Program-made: the position numbers and the translations under genes | In this document: positions 1-9,761 of the stretch, piece by piece | Layout: each line of letters starts with the position of its first letter | Numbering within the stretch: the first letter of the stretch is position 1 | The notes under the pieces: generated by a model | Told to the model about the DNA's origin: nothing | Databases searched by the model: none | The model's input: only the letters and a program-made list of their open reading frames with translations | From: Rhizobiales bacterium dw_265 | Lineage (GTDB): Bacteria; Pseudomonadota; Alphaproteobacteria; Micropepsales; Micropepsaceae | NCBI GenBank assembly: GCA_018449595.1 | Contig: JAAVUU010000001.1 | Span: forward strand, 620,001 to 684,000 | DNA: 64,000 nucleotides | Reading direction: 5' to 3'

Positions 1-1190
1 GCCAGGGTGATATTGCCCCGATCCGCCTCGATGATGCCGGTGTTGGTGACAGTTCCGGTCTGCTCCGCGCTTGCAGAGCTGTTCGTTCCAATCGCGGGCG
101 CCAGCGTTTCCCCGACATATACGTCGAACCCCCGCAATGTCGGATCGGAGGACGGATGGGGCATGAGCGCGACTTGTTGCCCTGCGGCCAGGATTGTTTG
201 TCCGTCAGGCGTACTGATCGATCCACTATTCGTGACTTCCGGCCCGATCAGAATAACGCGGCCGCCCGTGTGGACCGCCGAAGCGGGCGTGGATATCACT
301 GCGCCAGCTTGCACTACGACAGCACTGTCTTGGGAATTTGTCGTCGCAGCTAGCGGCGTGAAGGCGTCGGTCGGCCCCTGTGTGCCACCCGGCTGCGAAT
401 AGGCAGAGAAAGTGAATTGCGTATCAAGATTGCTGTAGAGGCTGCCTGCGCTAACGAGAGCGTCGTTGATCGGCAGCGCCGATGCGACCAGCGTGTTGAC
501 GTTGACCTGGCTCGATCCGCCGAAAATGATGCCGTTGGGGTTGATAAGATAGACTTGGCCATCCGCCTTGATCTGTCCCAGTATCTGGCTGGGCAAGGCG
601 GTCGGGTCGTTCACCTTGTTAATGGCTATCCAGTCGCTGTTTCCACCTTGGTTGAATTGGACAGTGGTGTTTTTGCCGACGTTGAAGGTTTTCCAGTTCA
701 GCAGTGCCTGCTGGCCACTCTGGTCGATCGTAACCGTCGTCTGGCCACCGGCTGTTCCCTGGCTCAGGCCGCTAACATTCTGCCAACTGGCCGGCACCGA
801 ACCGGTTGATGGCGCGCCTGAATCCGGCTCCAAGCCTCCGACGACCAGGCCATTGGGCACGTTCGAAGGCGAAGCAATGGCAAGATTTGTCGCCGCGGTT
901 TGCGCCGCCTGCAGGGCTTGAAGCGCCTGGGTGGCAACGGAGAGCGAATTGCGGGCATGAATGGCGGTGGCGATGCTCTGCGCAGTCGCCGCCTGCTGCG
1001 CTGCCGTAGCTGCGGTCACCGGTGCAGCCGCCGCGTTTCCGCGCAAAATGTCCGCAGCCCTTGCCTCCTGAACATTCGCGAGAATCGTCAACAGAGCCAG
1101 GACGCTTGTGCCAGCCAACAGCAACCCACGATACCCGCTTGACCTTCGGGCGTCTCGTATTCCCCCAGATGTCTGCTGAAGAACCCGCAT
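1..1190 (-). CDS. Filamentous-haemagglutinin-like exoprotein (TpsA), N-terminal part, cut by left edge
   Basis: The reading frame is open from an ATG at 1190 to the left edge, so only about 396 N-terminal residues are visible. A signal peptide (hydrophobic LLLAGTSVLALLTILA, then ARA) is followed by an alanine- and glutamine-rich linker. A two-partner-secretion (TPS) domain then begins near residue 110, recognised by TVTIDQSGQQALLNWKTF, NKVNDPTALPSQILGQIKA and VYLINPNGIIFGGSSQVN. This is the NPNGI-type signature of haemagglutination-activity domains that are exported through a TpsB pore. It is the last visible gene of the minus-strand string and lies 28 bases after the IalB gene. Only a weak GAGAG-like ribosome-binding site precedes the start. 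The family is certain; what the protein binds is unknown. Confidence 0.9.
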   Translation of the reverse strand, partial: MRVLQQTSGGIRDARRSSGYRGLLLAGTSVLALLTILANVQEARAADILRGNAAAAPVTAATAAQQAATAQSIATAIHARNSLSVATQALQALQAAQTAATNLAIASPSNVPNGLVVGGLEPDSGAPSTGSVPASWQNVSGLSQGTAGGQTTVTIDQSGQQALLNWKTFNVGKNTTVQFNQGGNSDWIAINKVNDPTALPSQILGQIKADGQVYLINPNGIIFGGSSQVNVNTLVASALPINDALVSAGSLYSNLDTQFTFSAYSQPGGTQGPTDAFTPLAATTNSQDSAVVVQAGAVISTPASAVHTGGRVILIGPEVTNSGSISTPDGQTILAAGQQVALMPHPSSDPTLRGFDVYVGETLAPAIGTNSSASAEQTGTVTNTGIIEADRGNITL

Positions 1191-1218
1191 TAAGCTACTC
1201 TCTAGATATCCACTGATG

Positions 1219-1773
1219 TCAGGAAACGGCTTTGTCTCGTGCGGCCAGCGCCTGGCTAAGCCCCTTGAAGGACAGCGGCAGAGTTACCGAATGCTGCGCG
1301 CCATCCTCGATAAGAAGCCGACCTGGCCCTGACTCGCCTTTGAGCGCCGTCAGGTTGGCAGGGGTCAGCGCGATCTCCGCCATGCAGGTTTGGGCACACC
1401 GCGTAAACGTTGCGCGGATGGCTGGAAGCTTGTCCGCCGTAACCGTCGCGCCCGCTGGCAACCAGGCGCCGAGGGGCACCTGCGTCACCATGAACATCGG
1501 TTGTGTCTTGTTCAGCTTACCAAACACAATCTCCGCAATGAATTGAGGCTGCTTTTGGTCCTTCTGGGGCTTCACCGCGATGGTTTGTGCCACTTCGCAG
1601 ATCTTGGCTCCCCCCGCAGCGGCCTGACACCGTAGAACCCAATCCCCGAATGGGGTCCGGGACAGTTGCGGCGTCTGAGCGGTCGCCTGCACGATCGAAA
1701 GTGGGATCGCAGCCAAAATCACGGTTGCTCCGAACCGTCGCATCCGCCTCGTCAGATGGCGTTGAGCAATCAT
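1219..1773 (-). CDS. Invasion-associated locus B (IalB) family protein
   Basis: This is a 184-residue exported protein with a signal peptide (about residues 11-32, ending ATAQ). The body has the IalB pattern: FGDWVLRCQ after the signal, KICEVAQ, a hydrophobic core with PLGAWLPAG, and the paired cysteines of FTRCAQTCMAEI. Family members are periplasmic or envelope proteins first described in Bartonella invasion, and many free-living alphaproteobacteria carry copies of unclear function. The ATG at 1773 has a strong AGGAGG six bases upstream. The gene sits between a TpsB and a TpsA gene with gaps of 9 and 28 bases, so it is probably co-transcribed and may assist export in the periplasm. That role is inferred. 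Confidence 0.85.
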   Translation of the reverse strand: MIAQRHLTRRMRRFGATVILAAIPLSIVQATAQTPQLSRTPFGDWVLRCQAAAGGAKICEVAQTIAVKPQKDQKQPQFIAEIVFGKLNKTQPMFMVTQVPLGAWLPAGATVTADKLPAIRATFTRCAQTCMAEIALTPANLTALKGESGPGRLLIEDGAQHSVTLPLSFKGLSQALAARDKAVS

Positions 1774-1782
1774 GACATCCTC

Positions 1783-3555
1783 CTAGTAGCTGAGAGCAAG
1801 GTGAACCTGAGCGTTCCAGTCGCCCTGGTGCGTGCGGATACCGTCCGTCAAGGCATTGCCACCGGCGACGTTGACCGAGAAATTCTCGGCGAGCTGGTAG
1901 TCCGCGCCGATGCCGATACCCACCAGCGATGCGTCTTGTGTCGCCAGATGGTACTGCTGACCAACACCGTAATCGACATAGACGAAGGGGCTCAGATTGT
2001 CGTGCCAGCGACCACTGTCGATCAACGACACCTGCGGCAGGCGCAGTTCGTTGCGAAGGAACAAACCCTTGTCAACCACCCCATCGTCCAGGGTGAACGA
2101 GCGCGTGCCATAAAGGCCGCCAAGCGCAAGCTGCTCGGTATCCGGAAGCGCTTGGTCGGCATAGAGGCCGCTGAAATGAATGTTCCAGGCCATGCCGCTC
2201 CCGAGGTTGGTCGAACGGTCGGCATTGAGAAGCACATAGGCGTATTCGGCGCCGGTCACGCGTCCGGCACTGAACAAATTCCATTTTGCGTCCGTATTCC
2301 CGCCCATGACGGAGCCGGGATTGTCGCGGACCTCAAGGTCGAAGGACGTTTGGCCGATCACGTCGGTCCATTGGTCGGACCAACCGAGGGCAAACTGAAA
2401 CAGATCGGCGCCGCCACTGCCGATTTTCGTGCCGGTGAAGTAGCTTGTACGATTGAGGTGCTTGAACTCCACGCCGGCGCTGATATCGCCCAAATAAACG
2501 CCGGGCAGAATATTTGAGATTGCCGAGCGGTACATCACGGGGACTTCGAGAATGTCGTTGTCGAGCCGGATGACCGAATCGATGGTCGAGCTCGTGGAGA
2601 CAAATGACGGCGTAATCTCGATTGCCTGTCGGGCGAAAGTCGGAATGACGATGCGGGCGGAGTGGCTGAGATACTCCGGACGGTTGCTATCACTCAGGTT
2701 GATGCTGCCCGGATCCGACCAGAAATCCGTGCTGCCAGTGAGCTGGTATGACACGAGGGTGTCATTCAGCCCTTCGATCACGGCGCCAGCGCCGATAAAG
2801 GCGCGCGAATAGCCGGTGGCCGCAGTGCCCGTATTGGAGTAACCGCCAAACACCTGCCAGGGCTTATCTTCGGAGGTTTGAAGCGTCAGCTTGCTGGTGC
2901 CGATATCATCACCTGGCGCGAACACGCCTTGGACCCGCCGGTACGGGTTACGATTGATCCAGTCGAGATCCTCTTCGAGCGCCCGCGCCTCGATGCGGTC
3001 GCCTGGCGCGGTGCGGATACCGGCCGCCAGGCCTTCGTCGCCGCCCTGGACGCCGACGCGCCCCATGCGAAACTCGACGACCCGCAACTGCAGGATACCG
3101 GCGCCCGCATCATGCGGCGGGATGGTGATGGACACGAAGGGATAACCCGCCGCGCGGTAGACGCGCGCGACGGCTGCTTCGACATCCGAGATCAGCTTGC
3201 GGCTGATGGGCTTGCCGACGAAGGGTTGGATCGCGCCCTGCACCGCGCCGTGGCTGATCGGACCAATGTCGCCCACCGCAATACCGGCGGCGGGTGTCTT
3301 CGATACCTCCTCCTTCGGCCCGAGCACCACGATGCCCGAGAGATTGGCGCCGAGCGGGGTTTCGTCCGTGGACCCGGCCAGATTCTGGTCGCCCAGCAGC
3401 AGATTGCCTTCATGGTGCTCGACCGGCGGCGGAAGATTGCGCTCCACCTGGGCCAGGACCGGTGAGGCGGTCAGTGCCAGAAAGCATGCCCCGGCAAGCA
3501 GACGCGCGCTGAGCCGCAGATCGCCACGCGACCGCAGATACTCGAAATGTTTCAT
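1783..3555 (-). CDS. TpsB transporter of two-partner secretion (ShlB/FhaC/HecB family), copy 1
   Basis: This 590-residue Omp85-superfamily outer-membrane pore would translocate a TpsA exoprotein. A signal peptide (about residues 1-37, ending VLAQ) precedes a POTRA region (about 70-200) with FVGKPISRKLISDVEAAVA and YRAAGYPFVSITIPP. The rest is a 16-strand-type beta barrel with many alternating aromatic strands, the conserved LGGLYGTRSF loop and a C-terminal VHLALSY strand. The ATG at 3555 was chosen over a TTG six bases upstream because it starts a normal signal peptide. The gene lies between the large exoprotein gene (22 bases upstream) and the ialB gene. It probably exports the partial exoprotein at the left edge, the 1870-residue one, or both. 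The pairing cannot be settled from sequence. Confidence 0.9.
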   Translation of the reverse strand: MKHFEYLRSRGDLRLSARLLAGACFLALTASPVLAQVERNLPPPVEHHEGNLLLGDQNLAGSTDETPLGANLSGIVVLGPKEEVSKTPAAGIAVGDIGPISHGAVQGAIQPFVGKPISRKLISDVEAAVARVYRAAGYPFVSITIPPHDAGAGILQLRVVEFRMGRVGVQGGDEGLAAGIRTAPGDRIEARALEEDLDWINRNPYRRVQGVFAPGDDIGTSKLTLQTSEDKPWQVFGGYSNTGTAATGYSRAFIGAGAVIEGLNDTLVSYQLTGSTDFWSDPGSINLSDSNRPEYLSHSARIVIPTFARQAIEITPSFVSTSSTIDSVIRLDNDILEVPVMYRSAISNILPGVYLGDISAGVEFKHLNRTSYFTGTKIGSGGADLFQFALGWSDQWTDVIGQTSFDLEVRDNPGSVMGGNTDAKWNLFSAGRVTGAEYAYVLLNADRSTNLGSGMAWNIHFSGLYADQALPDTEQLALGGLYGTRSFTLDDGVVDKGLFLRNELRLPQVSLIDSGRWHDNLSPFVYVDYGVGQQYHLATQDASLVGIGIGADYQLAENFSVNVAGGNALTDGIRTHQGDWNAQVHLALSY

Positions 3556-3583
3556 CGTCAATCTCTTTCAAATTGGAGTTGGG

Positions 3584-6500
3584 TCAGTGGGTCGAAGCGA
3601 AAACGATCCAGGGACCGAAATTGCGGTTATCGGGGAAGACGTCGTTGGTGGAGTTGCCATTGTCCGGGCCGTTCGAACCGATAGCCGCGCCAGGCCCATT
3701 GCCCGCTCCCGCGACCGGGTTCGATCCGGTGAAGGCGGTGCTGTTGTTGGGGCCGACGCCGATTTGCGGCGTAGGCTCGACCACGTTGGGCGTGGTCTGG
3801 ATCGCGTCCACCACTTGCGGCGGCAGACCCGGCGTACCAGTGATCGTCAAGGCGCTGGCGTTGCCGGGAGCCTGAACGAAGACATAGTTGCCGTAATCGG
3901 CATCCAGCCCCGAGCCGTTGATCGCGTAACTTCCCGGAGGACTGGAGCCATCGGCGTCCGCGGCGAATACCAGGCTGCCGGTGGTGGCATTGGCCTGGGT
4001 TTCATTGTTCACGAAGCCGGTGACCGTGCCGCTGAAAGCCGGGTCGGGGCGGCCGGCCGCCCGGGTTGCCGTATTGGCGGCGTAGGTCAGGGTTGCTGGC
4101 GTAATATCGGCCGCGCCGGTGAAGGCTCCGCTCGCCAGCTGATAATTGGCTGCATCCGCGCCGCTGAGGACATAGGTGCCGCTCACCGACTTGCCCGCGC
4201 CCACATTCTTGTCGACAAAGCTGATGTCGTTCAATGCGAGGTCTACGGTGTCGGAGCCGATGAGGCCGGCCAGGGCGCCATTGTTGGTCGCCGTCGCCGC
4301 CGTGGTCCCATCATAGACCTTGTTCGCGATGGTGCCCGCCGCGGCGATGGTAAGGGTCGCGGGGGTGATCGAAGCTGTACCGGTGAAGGTCGTGCTGTCG
4401 GTCAATTGATAGTTGCCCGCGCCGGCTCCCCCCACCGAATACATACCGCTCACGCTCTTGCCCGCTCCAGCATTCGCATCGGCAAATGTGAGATCGCCCA
4501 GAGTCAGCGTCACGGCATCGCTGCCGACGACACCGCCGAGTGCCCCGTTCGTTGCGACTGTTGCTGCGGTACCGCCGTCATAGACCTTATCGGCCACCGT
4601 TCCGGCCGTGGCGATGGTCAGTGGCGCGGGCGTGATGTTGGCCGAGCCGCTGAAGGTCACTGGGCCGGACAATTGGTAATTGCCCGCCGAACTGCCGCTC
4701 AGGCTCACATTGCCCCGCACCGTCTTACCCGTCCCGACATTGGGATCGGCAAAACCGCCGGCCAGCATCAGCGTTAATTGATCGCCAGCGACCAGATTGC
4801 CGTACTGTGAGCCACCAAGAGACGCGTTCGTGGTGGCGTCATAGACCTTGTTTTCCGCCGAACCGAGATTGGTAATGTCGAGCAGCAAGGGCGTGATGGT
4901 GGCGTGGCCGGAGAACACCTGTGCCGCATCCGCCAGGACGTAGTTGCCGTTGTCATTTGCCATGAGCGAGTAAGTGCCGGTGACGGATTTGTTGGTGCCG
5001 GCATTGGCATCGCTGAAGGTCAGGCCACCCAGACCAAGCGACACCAGGCTCTCGTCGCCCGACACGACATTCCCCAGCGTTCCGACCGTATTCACGGTCG
5101 CGGCGTTGCTGCCGTTGTAGGTCTTGTCGTTGACGGTGCCCTGGGTGGCGATCGTCAACTGCCTGGGATCGATGATCCCCGTGCCGCCGAAATTCAGATC
5201 GCCCGGTGCGATGATATAGTCTCCCAGCGCCACCTTGCTGCCGCTGAGCGAATAGGTGCCGGTGACATTGTGCGATCCGGCATTGGGTCCGTCGAATGTG
5301 AGGCCGCCGAGGGTGAGCGACACCGCCGAAGGATTGCTCGCGTCGGCCGAAACGACGCCGCCGAGTTGGCCGCCGGTGGCAGCGGTGGCGGCATTCGTGC
5401 CGTCATACTGACGCTCGACCACTGTGCCGGCGCTCGTGATGGTCAAGGTCACCGGCGTGATGGCGCCGTCGGTCCCGCCATAGGTAAAGCCGGAGCTTGC
5501 CAGGACATAGTTGCCGGCGCCTGGCCCCGTAAGGACGTAGGATCCGTTGATAGACTTGCCGGTCCCGACATCCGCCGCATTGGTGCCACCATAGTTCGCG
5601 GTCAGCACCAACTGCGGAGCATCGCCGCTGCCGGCGACTATCCCGCTGACAGTTCCCGCACCCGTCACGTTCACCGATGTTGTGCCGTCGTAGATTTTGC
5701 TGGCGTTGATCGTGCTGTCGGCGGTGATCGTGAGCTGTGCCTGATTGATCGTGATGTGACCGACGGTGCTGTGCGACACGTTGGGGTCCACGGCGTATAG
5801 ACTTGAGCCGGGGCCGCTCAAGGAGATCACCTGCTCGGTATAGCGGCCCGCCGGTATGAGGCCGACCGACGACCAGGTGACGGGATTGCCCGAACTGTCG
5901 AACAACCCGATCGTGTAGTTGATGCCGTTCAGCACCGTATTGGCTGTCTCGTCGGTCAGGACCGCGGTGCCGAAGTCGGTCGTCGCAGTGGTCCCATAAG
6001 TTGGATTGCCGACCCCCGAAATGACATAGGACACAGGCAGCGCCGTCTGGATCGTCAACTGTGATGTCAGCGCGGTTGCCACGACCAGATAGGCATGGCC
6101 ATTGGCCATCATCGGCTGGCTCGGATCGAGCGTGATGGTGTAGGTGCCAGCCGGAGACGTTGTGTCGCTGTTGCTGGACAGCGCCGCGCCAGTCGTCACC
6201 AGGGGCGCGGGCGTGGTGATGTTCTTGGTGCCCGCCACCGACGTTGCACCCGTATACGTCGCAACAAGGTTCGGTGCTGTGCCAACAGCAGTAACCGCGT
6301 CCTGCGGCGTCGCCTTCAGGACAGTGACGCCGAATAACTGCGGATATTTGGCGTTGCCATCGGTGGGATCGGCAACCATCGCCCAGGTATTTGTGAAGTC
6401 CCATCCGACGAAGTTGGTGACGCCATCGGTTGGAGATTGCAACTGCTGTTCGGTAAGCCCCTGCGAATTTGTGAGGGATACAGGTACAACTCCGGGTGCT

Positions 6501-9196
6501 GCCGGCAAACCAGGATTCTTGTCGATGTCCCAATAGCTCCCAACAATTGAAATTGTCCCGCTGCTACCTCCTCCAATAATTCCGCCGCCCTCGTTGCCGG
6601 GGGCACTGACTGTTCCCAAGGAATAGTAGGAATTCGTGATAGTAGGCGAGCCGGTAGAACCGGTGCCGACCAATCCGCCAGCTTGACCACCCGAGACATT
6701 ACCTGTGGCGTAGGAGTTGGAGATACTCCCCGAACCGTTGAGCAAGCCAACGAGACCCCCGGCGTTGCCACCAGCCGTCACATTTCCCGTCGCAAAAGAC
6801 GCAGTGACAGGAACGCCGTTCACATACCCGACAAGTCCACCGACATCCGCAGTAGTCGCCGAAAGGCTCGATGATACCGCGTCGGCCGCAAAGCTTTGCG
6901 CAATAAGGCCATTTTGGAGAAGGCCAACAAGACCACCGGCATTACCCCCGCTGGTGACGCTGCCGCCTTGCACGAAATCATTTGTAATCATTGCGCCGGA
7001 AATCACTGCGCCCACCAACGCGCCCACGCCATCGGGCGTAGAAGCCGCCGTTGAGACTCCGACATGCGAGCCGGTGATGTTGGGTGCGATCAATCCGACA
7101 TTGCGAATAAATGAAGCTGCAGCCCCGCTATCGCCGCCAAAGAGACCCACGTCCGTCGCGGTTGTGCTGTTGTTGATGTAAAGGCCGGTGATCGTATGGC
7201 CCATTCCGTCGAAATTACCCTTGAAGCCCGTTGCCGTGACACCGCCCAGCGCGATCGGGATGAAGCCCGTCGTGGTTCCCCCGGACGGATTCCAGCTAAG
7301 CGTACCGGACGCGTCGATGTTGCTGGCCAGCGCATAGGTCATGTTCGCCGGACCCATCACCGTCATGTTGGAGGTCCCGTTGCTCTGGCCGCCCGCCATG
7401 CCCTGAAGGCCGTAAACGTCGGTGATCAGCCAAGGATTGGCGACCGTACCCGCCCCGCCGCCGAAGCGGCCGAAATAGGCCGGCGTGCTCGAGCCGCCGA
7501 TAATCTGGAAGTTCGTGGCGGAGAAGGCCGGCAGGGTAGCACTGTTCTGCACCCAACTGCCCTGTTGCAGGATAAACGTCCCGACGTTGACCGATCCGTC
7601 GGCGCCAGTCGTGATCGTGGGCGTCAGGGCAGCAATCGTTGAAGTGCCTGTCGTCGCAGCGCTGAGCGCCAATCCACCTTGCGATGCGCTGATCGGCGCA
7701 TTGATGACGATGTGATTGGTTGCCGTGAGAGAAAGGACACTGGAGTTGGTCCAGTTGATGGCCTCGGCGACGGTGATGTTACCGGCATCCGTGCCTGCGC
7801 CAGTCGTGTTGACGACCACATTGCCGCCCGCCAGGGCGGCTTCCAGGGTGGCGACACTGATGTTCGAGGTGCCGGTTGGTGTGAACGTACCCCCACTATT
7901 GCCGGTATTGGTGTCGCTACCTCCGATCGTGACGTCATAGGGATCGAGCAGCAAGGTGCCGGCGGCCCCGCCCGTGCTGAGGAGGTTCGCGGTGCCGCTG
8001 AAGTCCAGCACCCCATGGCTCGACACTTCGGCATTGCCACCATTGCCACCATCGCCGGTGGCCGATATGGCGCCAGCGTAGCTGGTGTGGTCGTTCGACC
8101 ACACCACGACATTACCGCCCGCGCCCTTGGCTCCATCGGCCTTGATGGTGGCTCCCGCGTCGACGTTGGTATTCTGGGCTGTACGAACTGTCTGGCTCAC
8201 CAGCTTGGTCGCCGGATTAGCGCCGCCCTGCTGATCGCCACCGATCAGGATGGTGCCGCCTGTCGTGCCGCTGGCATCCACCGCTGCGGTCGATTTCAGG
8301 GTGACGTTCTGGCCCTGCACAACCACCGTGCCGCCAGCGCCATTGGCGCTGTTGGCCTTGACCGTGCCTGCCACGGTCACCGAGCCGGTGTCGCCCGCGT
8401 CGAAATAGATATGACCGTCACCATTGGTGATGCCGCTGGCCTTGACGATGCCGTTGGTGTTGCCGGCCAGGGCGAAAATGTTGCCGCCGTTGGTCTTGAG
8501 TTCGACATCGGCGGCCTTGATGGCACCTTCTGTCGTCACCGCATCGCCCGCGCCGCCGGCCTGCACCAGCAGCTTACCGCCATTGAGGGTGGAGTCGCTC
8601 AGCAGCACCTGGGTGCCCGCCGCGAGTCCAACCGTGCCCTTCGGCGCCGTAATCGTGCCGCTGTTCTGCACCTGGCGCGCGATCAGGGTCACATCGCCAC
8701 CAAGCGAGCCGACTTGGCCGTAATTAATCACCGCCCCGGTCGAATTGCCGCTGAACTGCTTCTTGCCCGTGTTGAAGTCGGCATCGGAGATGTCCTGCGT
8801 GGAGGCGATGAAGTCGCCGCCGGTCGAGACGCGACCGGTCTTTCCGACGACCACACCGGACGGATTGACGAGGTAGACACTGCCCGTCGCGGACAGGGTT
8901 CCGTCGATGCTGGAAGGCAGCGGGCCGGTGACGCGGTTGAGGGTGGCGCCAGAGCCATTGTTGAACTGCGCAGCGCCCCCCTGCCCGATGGAGAAGCCGT
9001 TCCAGTTGATGATGGCGTTCCGCGACGATTGGTTGACCGTCACGCTGTTTGCGCCGGACGAGATACTCGCCTGGCCCGAGGCCACATTGCCCCCAGTTGG
9101 CAATACCGGTCCGGCATAAGCCGGCATGGTAAGCAGCAGCGCGCCAATGGCAGCGCTGGTCATCAGAAGGGCAGTTTTGCGGCGGGACGGTATCAT
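3584..9196 (-). CDS. Large filamentous-haemagglutinin-like exoprotein with YDG/MBG repeats (TpsA)
   Basis: The 1870-residue secreted protein starts at the ATG at 9196, preceded by AGGAG nine bases away. A longer frame to 9319 would run inside the upstream gene. A signal peptide (IPSRRKTALLMTSAAIGALLLTMPAYAG) is followed by a TPS domain (about residues 30-250) with SSRNAIINWNGFSIGQGG and VYLVNPSGVVVGKTGRVS. A long beta-helix follows. GLUG-like repeats (GGLVG plus NSYATGNV-type segments) lie at about 6600-6950. Six YDG repeats of about 90 residues and one MBG_2-like domain (ending near 3850) come next. The C-terminus is acidic and Asn/Gly-rich and ends GPWIVFASTH, with no recognised anchor or toxin domain. 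Adhesin or biofilm-matrix function is likely from family and architecture; the target is unknown. Confidence 0.92.
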   Translation of the reverse strand: MIPSRRKTALLMTSAAIGALLLTMPAYAGPVLPTGGNVASGQASISSGANSVTVNQSSRNAIINWNGFSIGQGGAAQFNNGSGATLNRVTGPLPSSIDGTLSATGSVYLVNPSGVVVGKTGRVSTGGDFIASTQDISDADFNTGKKQFSGNSTGAVINYGQVGSLGGDVTLIARQVQNSGTITAPKGTVGLAAGTQVLLSDSTLNGGKLLVQAGGAGDAVTTEGAIKAADVELKTNGGNIFALAGNTNGIVKASGITNGDGHIYFDAGDTGSVTVAGTVKANSANGAGGTVVVQGQNVTLKSTAAVDASGTTGGTILIGGDQQGGANPATKLVSQTVRTAQNTNVDAGATIKADGAKGAGGNVVVWSNDHTSYAGAISATGDGGNGGNAEVSSHGVLDFSGTANLLSTGGAAGTLLLDPYDVTIGGSDTNTGNSGGTFTPTGTSNISVATLEAALAGGNVVVNTTGAGTDAGNITVAEAINWTNSSVLSLTATNHIVINAPISASQGGLALSAATTGTSTIAALTPTITTGADGSVNVGTFILQQGSWVQNSATLPAFSATNFQIIGGSSTPAYFGRFGGGAGTVANPWLITDVYGLQGMAGGQSNGTSNMTVMGPANMTYALASNIDASGTLSWNPSGGTTTGFIPIALGGVTATGFKGNFDGMGHTITGLYINNSTTATDVGLFGGDSGAAASFIRNVGLIAPNITGSHVGVSTAASTPDGVGALVGAVISGAMITNDFVQGGSVTSGGNAGGLVGLLQNGLIAQSFAADAVSSSLSATTADVGGLVGYVNGVPVTASFATGNVTAGGNAGGLVGLLNGSGSISNSYATGNVSGGQAGGLVGTGSTGSPTITNSYYSLGTVSAPGNEGGGIIGGGSSGTISIVGSYWDIDKNPGLPAAPGVVPVSLTNSQGLTEQQLQSPTDGVTNFVGWDFTNTWAMVADPTDGNAKYPQLFGVTVLKATPQDAVTAVGTAPNLVATYTGATSVAGTKNITTPAPLVTTGAALSSNSDTTSPAGTYTITLDPSQPMMANGHAYLVVATALTSQLTIQTALPVSYVISGVGNPTYGTTATTDFGTAVLTDETANTVLNGINYTIGLFDSSGNPVTWSSVGLIPAGRYTEQVISLSGPGSSLYAVDPNVSHSTVGHITINQAQLTITADSTINASKIYDGTTSVNVTGAGTVSGIVAGSGDAPQLVLTANYGGTNAADVGTGKSINGSYVLTGPGAGNYVLASSGFTYGGTDGAITPVTLTITSAGTVVERQYDGTNAATAATGGQLGGVVSADASNPSAVSLTLGGLTFDGPNAGSHNVTGTYSLSGSKVALGDYIIAPGDLNFGGTGIIDPRQLTIATQGTVNDKTYNGSNAATVNTVGTLGNVVSGDESLVSLGLGGLTFSDANAGTNKSVTGTYSLMANDNGNYVLADAAQVFSGHATITPLLLDITNLGSAENKVYDATTNASLGGSQYGNLVAGDQLTLMLAGGFADPNVGTGKTVRGNVSLSGSSAGNYQLSGPVTFSGSANITPAPLTIATAGTVADKVYDGGTAATVATNGALGGVVGSDAVTLTLGDLTFADANAGAGKSVSGMYSVGGAGAGNYQLTDSTTFTGTASITPATLTIAAAGTIANKVYDGTTAATATNNGALAGLIGSDTVDLALNDISFVDKNVGAGKSVSGTYVLSGADAANYQLASGAFTGAADITPATLTYAANTATRAAGRPDPAFSGTVTGFVNNETQANATTGSLVFAADADGSSPPGSYAINGSGLDADYGNYVFVQAPGNASALTITGTPGLPPQVVDAIQTTPNVVEPTPQIGVGPNNSTAFTGSNPVAGAGNGPGAAIGSNGPDNGNSTNDVFPDNRNFGPWIVFASTH
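4100..5745 (-). repeat. Six tandem YDG-type protein repeats inside the large exoprotein
   Basis: Six consecutive units of about 85-97 residues share the pattern LTI..GTV..KVYDG..AA...G.L.GVV..D.V.L.L..LTF.D.NAG..KSV.GTYSL.G...GNY.L....F.G.A.ITPA. Unit starts lie near 5740, 5450, 5165, 4880, 4625 and 4357. The units diverge at single positions (YDG, YNG, YDA) and are not exact DNA copies, so this is an old expansion of adhesin stalk domains rather than a simple sequence repeat. A seventh, different MBG_2-like unit (ATLTYAANTATRAAGRPDPA) follows at about 3850-4100. Confidence 0.85.
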
Positions 9197-9233
9197 TGGG
9201 AATCTCCTGAATTCGGGCGTGTGAGAGTGCAAA

Positions 9234-9761
9234 TCAGGCGCTGGCCTGGCTGGAATTGATGCTTTCGGACGGCTTGTCGTGCGCCGCCGGCGGTGTGGCG
9301 GGGCTGGCGCGCTCGGCAAATGAGCCGCGCAGGAACGGCACCAGGTCCTGCAGCAGCTGGTCCCAGAGTTCGATATGGGCGCGAAAGTTCGCGATCCGGA
9401 TACCGCCCCCGATCACCACGTCGAGGCTAGCCAGGAGGAACCCCTGGTTCAGGAACAGGCGGCCAAAGCGCTTCTCGATATTCCAGCGATTGAGCAGGTC
9501 GAGTGGAAAGTCATCGCCCTCCACCTTCAATGCAGCCAGCAAGACGATATCGACGGCGCTGTTCGGCTTGCTGGCGAGGCGATTGCCCAGACGGAGTTCG
9601 AACGGAAGCCCGCTGGTCGCGGAGCGCACAAGCTCCACCTCTCCGATTGTAACAACCTCGCCCCTGTACCCCATGCCCTGCAACAGAGCCGCTAAGGCGT
9701 GCGGGGTAACCGACTCAATAATGTCGTTGGGAACAGAAGTGTCTTTTGCGGCAGCCGTCAT
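9234..9761 (-). CDS. YbjN-domain protein
   Basis: The 175-residue protein has no signal peptide and fits the YbjN family, whose fold resembles type III secretion chaperones. Recognisable segments are VTPHALAALLQGMGYRGEV near the start, GLPFELRLGNR, then LDLLNRWNIEKRFGRLFLN and a following strand LLASLDVVIGGGI. The C-terminus is a low-complexity Ala/Pro/Ser tail. The start at 9761 overlaps the preceding stop as ATGA and also has AAAGGA at eight bases. It lies directly upstream of the large exoprotein gene. A chaperone-like role for the exoprotein or secretion apparatus is plausible but is inferred from position and fold only. Confidence 0.7.
   Translation of the reverse strand: MTAAAKDTSVPNDIIESVTPHALAALLQGMGYRGEVVTIGEVELVRSATSGLPFELRLGNRLASKPNSAVDIVLLAALKVEGDDFPLDLLNRWNIEKRFGRLFLNQGFLLASLDVVIGGGIRIANFRAHIELWDQLLQDLVPFLRGSFAERASPATPPAAHDKPSESINSSQASA

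Noticed and set aside
4100..5745. CRISPR-like periodicity
   Set aside because: The period of about 270 bases and protein-level conservation show YDG domains, not repeats and spacers.
9197..9319. Upstream extension of the large exoprotein to 9319
   Set aside because: It lies inside the YbjN-like gene, gives an Arg/Pro-rich segment and would displace the clear signal peptide and AGGAG site at 9196.
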